A DNA stretch of 12,782 bases, from contig NYZG01000065.1 of NCBI GenBank assembly GCA_002687025.1, forward strand, positions 1 to 12,782, written 5' to 3'. Source of the DNA: Candidatus Poribacteria bacterium. Its GTDB lineage: Bacteria > Poribacteria > WGA-4E > GCA-2687025. A model generated the notes under the pieces. It worked only from the letters and a program-made list of their open reading frames with translations, did not search any database and was not told where the DNA came from. Made by a program: the position numbers and the translations under genes. Of the stretch, positions 7,512 through 12,782 are shown piece after piece (position 1 is the stretch's first letter; each line of letters starts with the position of its first letter).

Positions 7512-9257
7512 CTAGATGACTCCCCTGAGCGCCTGGCGGCGGACGCGCTGCTTGCTCGCGCGGATCGGCGACACGGAGACGACGCTCTCTGGATCGTGGT
7601 CGATGAGTTTGAGCCAGTCGCCAATGTTGTCGGTGGGCGGGAATATCTCGTTCTCGGTGTATTCCTGCTCGATGGCGTCTCGCAGGTCGTCGAACGAGAT
7701 TCCCTGCTCCTCGCCGGTCTCGACGGACCGCTTGATGGCATACTCCTTGGACCGCTGCACGATCGACGCGACGATCGCCCCGCTGACCAGATCGGATCGG
7801 TGTAGGGTCTCTCTGTGCCCGTCGGCCATGGCGACTTCGAGGAAGCGCGTGTCGTCGCGCTCGCCATACAGCTCGTCGACGACGGCGTCCACCAGGCCCG
7901 CTGCCGCGGCGTCGGGGTCGTCGTCGTGGCGCGCGAGCAAGTCGGCGTCGAGGGGTAGGTCACTGGTTAGGTAGATGCGGAAGATCTCGCGAGTGCCGCT
8001 CTCGTCGGGTCGGTTGACCTTGATCTTTCGGTCGATCCTGCCAGGCCGCAAGATGGCCGGATCGATCAGGTCCTGCCGGTTGGTCGCGAGGATGATGACG
8101 ACATCATCGATGGATTCGATGCCGTCCATCTCGGCGCAGAACATCGGCACGACGGTGTTGGAGATGTTGTGCGACCGCAGGGCTCGGCGGGTACCGAGCA
8201 CGGACTCCGCCTCGTCTATGAACACGAAGGGGAGGATTCCCTGCTTCCGCTTCTCTCGGGCAATCGAGAAGATCTCACGCACCTTGCGTTCGGACTCCCC
8301 AAGCCACATGTTGAGGATCTCGGGGCCCTTGATGTGAAGGAACTGGCCCTCGATGTCCTCTCCCGTGCGTTCCCTGATCTTGTTGACGAGGTTGTGCGCC
8401 GTGGCCTTGCCGATGAGCGTCTTGCCGCATCCGGGCGGGCCGTAGAGGAGGAATCCCTTGGGCGTTGTGAACTGGAAGCGCTCGAACAGGTCTGGGTGCA
8501 GCAGGGGCATTTCAATGGCGTCCTGGATGGCGCTGATGGCCTCGTCCTGGCCGCCGACCTGCTCCCACGACACGTCGGGCACTTCGTCCAGGAAGTAGTC
8601 GCGGGCCTCCTGTTTCGGGAACACCTCCAACGCCACGCGGGCGGCGGCATCTACGAGCACCTCGTCGCCCGATGCCACCTTGTCGTCGCCGATGTCGCTG
8701 CCACGCTGTAGCACGGTAAACTGGCCGGTGGTTTCGTGTCCGACGCGGATACGGCCGTCGTCCAGCTGGTCGACGACTTTGACGACGCTTCCGGTGTCCG
8801 TACGGCCGAGATCGCCGACGACGACGTAGGCCTCGTTGAGCAGGACCTGCGCGCCCACGCGCAGCGTGTCCATCTCGATCCGCGGGTCGACGTTGGAGAA
8901 GTAGGTCGACCCGCTCACGACAACTTGCGCGATGCGCTCCTTGGGTGAGCCCAAGTAGACGCCGATGCGGTTGGCAGGGGCAGTGAGCTTCTCGCAGGCC
9001 CCTTCGAGCTCGACGATCTCCTGTCGGGTGTCCTGGTAGCGCTGCGCGTCGTCGATGAGTTGCCGGCGCAGCTGATAGATAGCCGGCCTGCGGGGATCGT
9101 CCTCTTCGGTTCCCGCGATCAGCTCGTATACCAGGTCGAGGGATACGGAGTCGCGCTCGGGGCCGGAGTCGTCCTCCAGCAGCGGCTCACCGCGACGGCG
9201 CCGATCCGGGTCGAACGGCCCTCGGTCGCGGCCGCGTGAGTCCTCGCCGTTCGCCAT
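7512..9257 (-). CDS. arc: ARC/Mpa proteasome-type AAA+ ATPase
   Basis: ARC/Mpa hexamers bind pupylated proteins through coiled coils, unfold them and feed them to the 20S proteasome. In the 581-residue product, residues 1-40 are charged and disordered, about 60-93 form the coiled coil, and about 95-215 form the two OB domains. The AAA+ domain has Walker A GPPGCGKT (273-280), Walker B FVFIDEAES (344-352), sensor-1 ATNRQD (391-396) and ILRPGRIDR (402-410). The pore loop reads NMWLGESER (316-324), with Trp where Mpa has Phe or Tyr. The protein ends RRQALRGVI and has no GQYL-type docking tail. The start at 9257 is chosen because GAGGAG lies seven bases upstream; an ATG five codons earlier (9272) would overlap that site and has none of its own. 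It sits between argC (57-base gap) and dop (6-base gap) and is probably cotranscribed with both. Confidence 0.94.
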   Translation of the reverse strand: MANGEDSRGRDRGPFDPDRRRRGEPLLEDDSGPERDSVSLDLVYELIAGTEEDDPRRPAIYQLRRQLIDDAQRYQDTRQEIVELEGACEKLTAPANRIGVYLGSPKERIAQVVVSGSTYFSNVDPRIEMDTLRVGAQVLLNEAYVVVGDLGRTDTGSVVKVVDQLDDGRIRVGHETTGQFTVLQRGSDIGDDKVASGDEVLVDAAARVALEVFPKQEARDYFLDEVPDVSWEQVGGQDEAISAIQDAIEMPLLHPDLFERFQFTTPKGFLLYGPPGCGKTLIGKATAHNLVNKIRERTGEDIEGQFLHIKGPEILNMWLGESERKVREIFSIAREKRKQGILPFVFIDEAESVLGTRRALRSHNISNTVVPMFCAEMDGIESIDDVVIILATNRQDLIDPAILRPGRIDRKIKVNRPDESGTREIFRIYLTSDLPLDADLLARHDDDPDAAAAGLVDAVVDELYGERDDTRFLEVAMADGHRETLHRSDLVSGAIVASIVQRSKEYAIKRSVETGEEQGISFDDLRDAIEQEYTENEIFPPTDNIGDWLKLIDHDPESVVSVSPIRASKQRVRRQALRGVI

Positions 9258-9264
9258 GCGTGGT

Positions 9265-9270
9265 CTCCTC
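9265..9270 (-). promoter_or_regulatory. Strong ribosome binding site that decides the arc start
   Basis: On the minus strand this reads GAGGAG, with seven bases (ACCACGC) before ATG 9257. It overlaps the codons that follow the alternative ATG at 9272, so the shorter reading starting MANGEDS is preferred. Confidence 0.75.
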
Positions 9271-9314
9271 ATCCGAGTCGTGCGTGTGACGCGCGGGCAG
9301 TGGACAGGCGACGC

Positions 9315-10355
9315 CTAGGGCATCATACCAGGAAATGCCAGGCCGGATGCCTCGTCAAGGCCCGCCATCAGGTTCAGGTTCTGCACGACCGCGCCGGCGG
9401 CGCCCTTACCCAGGTTGTCTATCGCGCAGGTCACGACTACGCGCCCGACGCGCGCGTCGACCTCGGCGCCGATGTGGACGTTGTTGCTGCCGAGGACGGC
9501 CTTGGTCTCGGCCGGTCGGTCGGCGTCCAGGACCTGCACGAACCCCTCGTCCTTGTAGCGCACGCGGTACCGTTCGAGCAGTTCGTCCGTGGACATGCGG
9601 CTTCGCAGGGCTCCGTACATCGTGCTCAGTATTCCGCGCGCCATCGGCATCAGGTGTGGCGTGAAGCTTACGGTCACGTCCGCGTCGGTCACCGCGCCCA
9701 GTTCCTGCTCAATCTCCGGGGTGTGCCGGTGCTTGCCTATGTTGTACGCCGTGATGTTCTCATGACGCGAGACGAAATGGGCAGGATCACTCGGCGTGCG
9801 GCTCGCGCCGGAGATGCCGGTCTTGGCGTCGATGATCAGCGAATCGGGCTCGATAAGGCCGTCGGCGATCAGCGGCAGGCCGCCCAGGATCGCGCTCGTC
9901 GGGTAGCACCCGGGGTTGGCAACGAGCTGCGCGTCGCGTATCGCGTCACGATAGCGTTCGGGGAGGCCGTACACCGCGCGCGGCAGGAACTCGCGGGCGA
10001 TGTGCTCGACGCCGTACCACGCTTCGTACGTGTCGGCGTCGTGCAAGCGGAAGTCCGCGCTGAAATCGACGACCTGGAACCCGGCATCCAGCAGCGACGG
10101 CGCGTGCTCCTGAGCAACGCGATGGGGGACGGACAGCACGACGGTGTCGACTCTACCGCGGAGCGTCTCGAGGCCGGTAGGCTCGAGCTCAAGATCGCAA
10201 TACCCACGCAGATTGGGCGAGACGTCCGAGATGCGTGTGCCGTCGGCCGTGCGGGATGTGATGACCTCGAGCGACAGCCCGCCAGGGTGACCTGACAGCA
10301 GCCGTATCAATTCACACGCCGGATAGCTGCTCGCGCCGACGATGCCTATTCTCAT
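9315..10355 (-). CDS. argC: N-acetyl-gamma-glutamyl-phosphate reductase
   Basis: ArgC reduces N-acetylglutamyl-5-phosphate to the semialdehyde with NADPH, the third step of arginine synthesis through acetylated intermediates, in the cytoplasm. The 346-residue protein is a normal length for the family. It has an N-terminal dinucleotide-binding loop (MRIGIVGASSYPACEL, 1-16), the catalytic cysteine in ANPGCYPTS (146-154, C150), KTGISGASR (178-186), NIGKHRHTPEI (205-215) and the C-terminal DNLGKGAAGAVVQN (313-326). ATG 10355 is chosen over one 13 codons upstream because it begins directly with the nucleotide-binding strand and has AGGGGG about seven bases upstream. The glycine-rich loop is slightly atypical: Ser-Ser-Tyr-Pro-Ala-Cys where Ser-Gly-Tyr-Thr-Gly-Ala is usual. 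No other arg gene is nearby; arc and dop follow on the same strand. Confidence 0.95.
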   Translation of the reverse strand: MRIGIVGASSYPACELIRLLSGHPGGLSLEVITSRTADGTRISDVSPNLRGYCDLELEPTGLETLRGRVDTVVLSVPHRVAQEHAPSLLDAGFQVVDFSADFRLHDADTYEAWYGVEHIAREFLPRAVYGLPERYRDAIRDAQLVANPGCYPTSAILGGLPLIADGLIEPDSLIIDAKTGISGASRTPSDPAHFVSRHENITAYNIGKHRHTPEIEQELGAVTDADVTVSFTPHLMPMARGILSTMYGALRSRMSTDELLERYRVRYKDEGFVQVLDADRPAETKAVLGSNNVHIGAEVDARVGRVVVTCAIDNLGKGAAGAVVQNLNLMAGLDEASGLAFPGMMP

Positions 10356-10393
10356 GGGGCTGCCCCCTGTTCGGAGTGTTAGGATTGCGCCCA

Positions 10394-10422
10394 ATGCTAC
10401 CCGCGCCCCTGCTGAGCGACAA
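10394..10422 (-). promoter_or_regulatory. Candidate promoter for argC-arc-dop
   Basis: On the minus strand TTGTCG (10422-10417) and TAGCAT (10399-10394) are 17 bases apart, each matching the sigma70 consensus at four of six positions. Transcription would start near 10387, leaving a leader of about 32 bases with the AGGGGG ribosome site before ATG 10355. Confidence 0.4.
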
Positions 10423-10554
10423 GACGCCGGGGCGCGTCGGTGCGGGCAACGCCTGTCAGCGTCCGGCGTCGGCGCCCTGGTCGACCTGTGCGTAGGCGTC
10501 GCCGTCCACGCCGGCGGGCCGCCATCGCGGGCGCTCTCTGCAGGTTATGCTCTT

Positions 10555-10591
10555 GGCCCACTGCACGGGCCTGTGCGCAGCCCGGTGGGCC
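10555..10591. repeat. Imperfect 12-bp stem-loop in the argC/eamA divergent region
   Basis: GGCCCAC (10555-10561) pairs with GTGGGCC (10585-10591). Directly inside, CGGGC (10566-10570) pairs with GCCCG (10580-10584) around a 9-base loop, leaving a TGCA bulge on one side only. All twelve pairs are Watson-Crick. No T-run follows on either strand, so it is not a standard terminator. It could be a structured RNA, a protein-binding inverted repeat, or chance in GC-rich DNA. Confidence 0.5.
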
Positions 10592-10698
10592 GTGTGGGCA
10601 CGGAAGATCGGTGGCAGCGATGCTCATTGGGGCGACAGCGTGTGGGGACGGTCGGGGCGCCACGGTCACGGGCCAGGCGTGCGCCGTCGCGCGTCGCC

Positions 10699-10728
10699 TT
10701 GGGTTCCACGTTCATCTGCACCTATACT
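10699..10728 (+). promoter_or_regulatory. Candidate promoter for the EamA transporter gene
   Basis: TTGGGT (10699-10704) and TATACT (10723-10728) are 18 bases apart; the -10 matches five of six consensus positions. A start near 10735 would give a leader of about 44 bases containing the ribosome site GAAGGGA (10767-10773). Confidence 0.45.
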
Positions 10729-10778
10729 GGGCGCCACGGCGGATCGGCGTCGCGCCGCGGCCAATCGAAGGGACGGCC

Positions 10779-11633
10779 TTGCTCAGTCTCGCTCTGCACA
10801 TCGTCTCGGCGTCGGGATTCGGACTGGGCGTCAAAGCTGCCGGGCTTCACAAGCAGGACCTCATCGTGGTCGGCGGGATGAACTATATCCTCGCGGCCGT
10901 TCTGGCGGCGGTGTGGTTCGTGTCACGCGGGTCGATAGACATTGGGTGGGCCGGCGGAGCGTACGGCACGCTTAACGGCGTGGTGTATTTCGTCGCTTAC
11001 TTCTTCCTCTTGTTCGGCATCAAGCACCAGGGCATCGCCGCCACGGGCGCGATCGTGCAACTGTCGGTGCTTGTTCCGATCCTCGCGTCCATCTTCCTGT
11101 GGATGGAATACCCGACGGCAATGCAACTCGCCGGCATGACGGCTGCCGGCGCGTCGATCGCTCTTCTGGACGCGCGGAGGAACATCCTGGGCGAGGTCGT
11201 CGGCGGGCTCCGGTGGCGCCTGCTGGCGTTCTTCGTGCTGGTGGGCGGCTCCCGCCTGTTCGCCAAAGCGTTCGCCGAGCTGCACGTGCCGGACGAGAAG
11301 GCGTTCTATGTATTCATGGTGTACGCGTCGTCCGGCGTCATGTCGGTCGTGATGCTGGCGCGCCACGGGAGGATGCCCACGCTCGTCGAGACGGCGTGGG
11401 GGGCCGGCATCGGGGCGTGCAACATGATCCAGGTGACGTTCCTGCTGAAGGCGCTGGAGGAACTGCCGGGAGTGATCGTGTTCCCTGTGTCCGCGTGCGC
11501 CGGCCTGATTCTGACGGCAGTGGTCGCGGTCGTGTTGCTGCGCGAACGGCCGACGAGGCGGCTGTACCTCGGGATCGTGGCCTCGGCAATCGCCGTCGTT
11601 CTGCTCAACTGGCAGCCGGCCGCGTCGCCGTGA
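10779..11633 (+). CDS. EamA/DMT-family membrane transporter, TTG start
   Basis: The chosen product has 284 residues, normal for a ten-helix EamA protein of the drug/metabolite transporter superfamily in the inner membrane. It is strongly hydrophobic, with predicted helices throughout in two halves separated near residue 130-145 (LDARRNILGEVVGGLRW). The first half contains VYFVAYFFLLFGIKHQGIAATGAI-like transmembrane sequence; the second ends with LILTAVVAVVLLRERPTRRLYLGI, the usual Glu-Arg-Pro motif before the last helix. The frame is open back to 10440, but that extension is Arg/Pro-rich and non-hydrophobic. TTG 10779 has GAAGGGA five bases upstream and begins directly with the first membrane helix, so it is the best start. 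Substrate cannot be predicted. It is transcribed away from argC, and lhr follows after 80 bases. Confidence 0.8.
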   Translation: MLSLALHIVSASGFGLGVKAAGLHKQDLIVVGGMNYILAAVLAAVWFVSRGSIDIGWAGGAYGTLNGVVYFVAYFFLLFGIKHQGIAATGAIVQLSVLVPILASIFLWMEYPTAMQLAGMTAAGASIALLDARRNILGEVVGGLRWRLLAFFVLVGGSRLFAKAFAELHVPDEKAFYVFMVYASSGVMSVVMLARHGRMPTLVETAWGAGIGACNMIQVTFLLKALEELPGVIVFPVSACAGLILTAVVAVVLLRERPTRRLYLGIVASAIAVVLLNWQPAASP

Positions 11634-11638
11634 ATCCG

Positions 11639-11667
11639 TTGACGCGACGGCGCGTCGGACCCATTAC
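11639..11667 (+). promoter_or_regulatory. Weak candidate promoter for lhr
   Basis: TTGACG (11639-11644) and CATTAC (11662-11667) are 17 bases apart. The -35 is good (five of six) but the -10 matches only three of six, and the element overlaps a hairpin. It is offered only because lhr has no better candidate in the 80-base gap. Confidence 0.2.
11641..11656 (+). terminator. Hairpin after the EamA stop, possible weak terminator
   Basis: GACGCG (11641-11646), loop ACGG, CGCGTC (11651-11656) forms a perfect 6-bp stem starting seven bases after the stop codon; two T-G pairs could extend it outward. The following bases are GGACCC, not a T-run, so intrinsic termination is doubtful. Confidence 0.25.
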
Positions 11668-11713
11668 AGAGCGCGCCTAGACTCGCCGATCCCTGCGTCC
11701 CATGGGGTGAAAC

Positions 11714-12782
11714 ATGCACGGCGACACGATGGACCTGTTCCACCCGCTGATCCGCGACTGGTTCGAGGAGCAGATCGGCGACCCGACAGACATCCAGGCC
11801 AAGGCGTGGCCGCACATCGCCAACGGCGAACACGTCCTCATCACCGCGCCGACGGGCAGCGGCAAGACGCTGACGGCGTTCCTGTGGGCGCTCAACCGGC
11901 TGATCACCGGTGACCAGCCGACCGGCCGTGTCGGCGTCCTATACGTGTCTCCCCTGAAAGCCCTCAACAACGATATACAGAGAAACCTTCTCGGCCCGCT
12001 TCGACAGCTGCGCCATGCCTTTGCGCGTGAGCGCCGGCCGTTTCCCGACATCAATGTGTCGACCCGCAGTGGAGACACGCCTCAGGCTGATCGCCGTCGC
12101 ATGGTGCGCCATCCCCCGGAGATTCTCATCACGACGCCCGAAAGCCTGAATCTTCTGCTCGCCTCGGCAGCCGGCAGGTCACTGCTGCCGGAGATCACGA
12201 CGGTCATCCTCGACGAAATCCATGCCGTATTCGGATCGAAGCGCGGAACGCATCTGATCACCGCTGTCGATCGGCTCGTGCTGTTATGCGGTGAGTTTCA
12301 GCGCATCGCCCTGTCCGCAACTGTACGGCCGCTGGAGACGGTCGCGCAGTTCGTAGGAGGGTATCGGCTCGACGGCGTCGAACAATATACGCCCCGTCCG
12401 GTTTCCATCGTGCGGGCGAAGACGAGCAAACGATACGATCTGCGCATCCGGTATCCTGATGAGCCTCCCGACAGCGCCGAATCGGTCTGGGATCCGGTGG
12501 TGGAAGCGGTGCGAAAGATACTCGACCGCAACCGGTCGACGCTCATATTCGTAAACGGGAGACGGCTGTGCGAACGGCTGGCCCATATGATCAACACTGA
12601 CGCAGGAGGCCTGATCGCCTACGCTCACCACGGGTCGCTGTCGCGGGATATTCGGGAAACAGTCGAAGGAAAGCTGAAGGCCGGGGAGCTGAAGGCGATC
12701 GTTGCGACCAGCACGCTGGAAATGGGTATCGATATCGGGGCTTTGGATGAGGTGATATTGATTCAGTCACCGTTTTCGATCT
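11714..12782 (+). CDS. lhr: Lhr-family ATP-dependent helicase, N-terminal part (runs off right edge)
   Basis: Lhr is a superfamily 2 3'-5' helicase linked to nucleic acid repair. The 356 codons seen hold the family's helicase motifs in order: Q-like PTDIQAKAW (24-32), motif I APTGSGKT (45-52), motif Ia VSPLKALNND (78-87), TTPESL (140-145), motif II DEIH (167-170), motif III SAT (201-203) within LSATVRPLETVAQFVGG, and in the second RecA lobe STLIFVNGRRLCERLA (275-290), HHGSLS (305-310) and motif V STLEMGIDIGALD (333-345). The spacing of SPLKALNND and the SATV-x-P-LE-T-VA-x-FVGG signature are typical of Lhr rather than RecQ or UvrB. ATG 11714 follows GGGGTGA by three bases; ATG 11729 is an alternative. 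Motif VI and the Lhr winged-helix and C-terminal domains lie beyond the edge, so Lhr and the shorter Lhr-core cannot be separated. G/C at third positions falls along the gene. Confidence 0.9.
   Translation, partial: MHGDTMDLFHPLIRDWFEEQIGDPTDIQAKAWPHIANGEHVLITAPTGSGKTLTAFLWALNRLITGDQPTGRVGVLYVSPLKALNNDIQRNLLGPLRQLRHAFARERRPFPDINVSTRSGDTPQADRRRMVRHPPEILITTPESLNLLLASAAGRSLLPEITTVILDEIHAVFGSKRGTHLITAVDRLVLLCGEFQRIALSATVRPLETVAQFVGGYRLDGVEQYTPRPVSIVRAKTSKRYDLRIRYPDEPPDSAESVWDPVVEAVRKILDRNRSTLIFVNGRRLCERLAHMINTDAGGLIAYAHHGSLSRDIRETVEGKLKAGELKAIVATSTLEMGIDIGALDEVILIQSPFSI

Larger units (their letters stand above)
10356..10778. other. 423-base divergent non-coding region between argC and the EamA gene
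   Basis: Reading frames cross this region, but their products are Arg/Pro/Ala-rich shadows of GC-rich DNA with no family motif. No tRNA, riboswitch core or Pup-like short gene (C-terminal Gly-Gly-Gln/Glu) was found on either strand. It holds a candidate argC promoter (10394-10422), a strong stem-loop (10555-10591) and a candidate promoter for the transporter gene (10699-10728). The stretch 10423-10554 and most of 10592-10698 show nothing I can name. Confidence 0.5.

Noticed and set aside
6759..7805. Plus-strand open frame of 348 codons opposite dop and arc
   Set aside because: The product is Val/Ala/Arg-rich without motifs and spans the dop-arc junction; both minus-strand genes are certain.
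9300..10295. Plus-strand open frame of 331 codons opposite argC
   Set aside because: Shadow of argC, whose catalytic and nucleotide-binding motifs are unambiguous on the minus strand.
10397..10669. Possible Pup or other small protein on the minus strand upstream of argC
   Set aside because: The 90-residue frame is Arg/Pro-rich and lacks the acidic body and Gly-Gly-Gln/Glu ending of Pup.
10629..10675. Possible G-quadruplex
   Set aside because: Only three runs of four G plus a run of three, with long uneven loops (11, 6 and about 14 bases); weak in GC-rich DNA.
10440..10778. N-terminal extension of the EamA protein by 113 residues
   Set aside because: The added sequence is Arg/Pro/Cys-rich, not membrane-like, and would place the promoter and ribosome site inside the gene; the TTG at 10779 fits better.
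1..12782. CRISPR arrays, tRNA/rRNA genes, insertion sequences or attachment sites
   Set aside because: No regularly spaced repeats, cloverleaf patterns, transposase motifs or paired terminal repeats were seen on either strand by eye.

Overview
The window is dense, high-GC bacterial DNA (well over 60% G+C, with strong G/C bias at third codon positions). The clearest lineage clue is a proteasome-type ARC/Mpa ATPase followed directly by Dop, the Pup deamidase/depupylase. Pupylation is typical of Actinobacteria, but it also occurs in scattered other phyla (for example Nitrospirota, Armatimonadota and some candidate phyla). A phosphotransacylase of the PduL type, usually tied to bacterial microcompartments (BMCs), adds a second clue. 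I cannot assign a phylum from these genes alone.

Layout. (1) Positions 3-86 look like the last 27 codons of an unidentified gene entering from the left. (2) A good sigma70-type promoter (218-246) precedes a tight rightward set of five genes, 296-5972: pduL, a flavoprotein-family protein, an HD-CHAD fusion, a long Ppx/GppA phosphatase with an HD domain, and a short Ppx/GppA phosphatase. Gaps are only 5 to 30 bases, so this reads as one operon. (3) Facing it, with an 18-base gap between stop codons, is a leftward set read argC, arc, dop (10355 down to 5991), with a candidate promoter at 10394-10422. (4) A 423-base non-coding divergent region (10356-10778) holds promoter candidates for both sides and a strong stem-loop. 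(5) Rightward from there come an EamA-type transporter (TTG start) and the first 356 codons of an Lhr-family helicase that runs off the right edge.

How the genes may work together. The first two proteins each begin with a short amphipathic helix followed by a Pro/Ala or Ser-rich linker, the form of a BMC encapsulation peptide. They are plausibly cargo of a shell encoded elsewhere. The next three form a polyphosphate-type set: CHAD domains are known to associate with polyphosphate, and Ppx/GppA proteins hydrolyse polyphosphate or pppGpp. Placing an acyl-phosphate-forming enzyme in the same operon as polyphosphate genes is the most interesting feature of this half. In the other half, arc and dop lack the usual neighbours pup, prcB, prcA and pafA, and the ARC C-terminus lacks the GQYL-type tail used by Mpa to dock on the 20S core. 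Together these raise the question of whether this ARC works with a proteasome at all.

No tRNA, rRNA, CRISPR array, insertion sequence or recognised riboswitch was seen.
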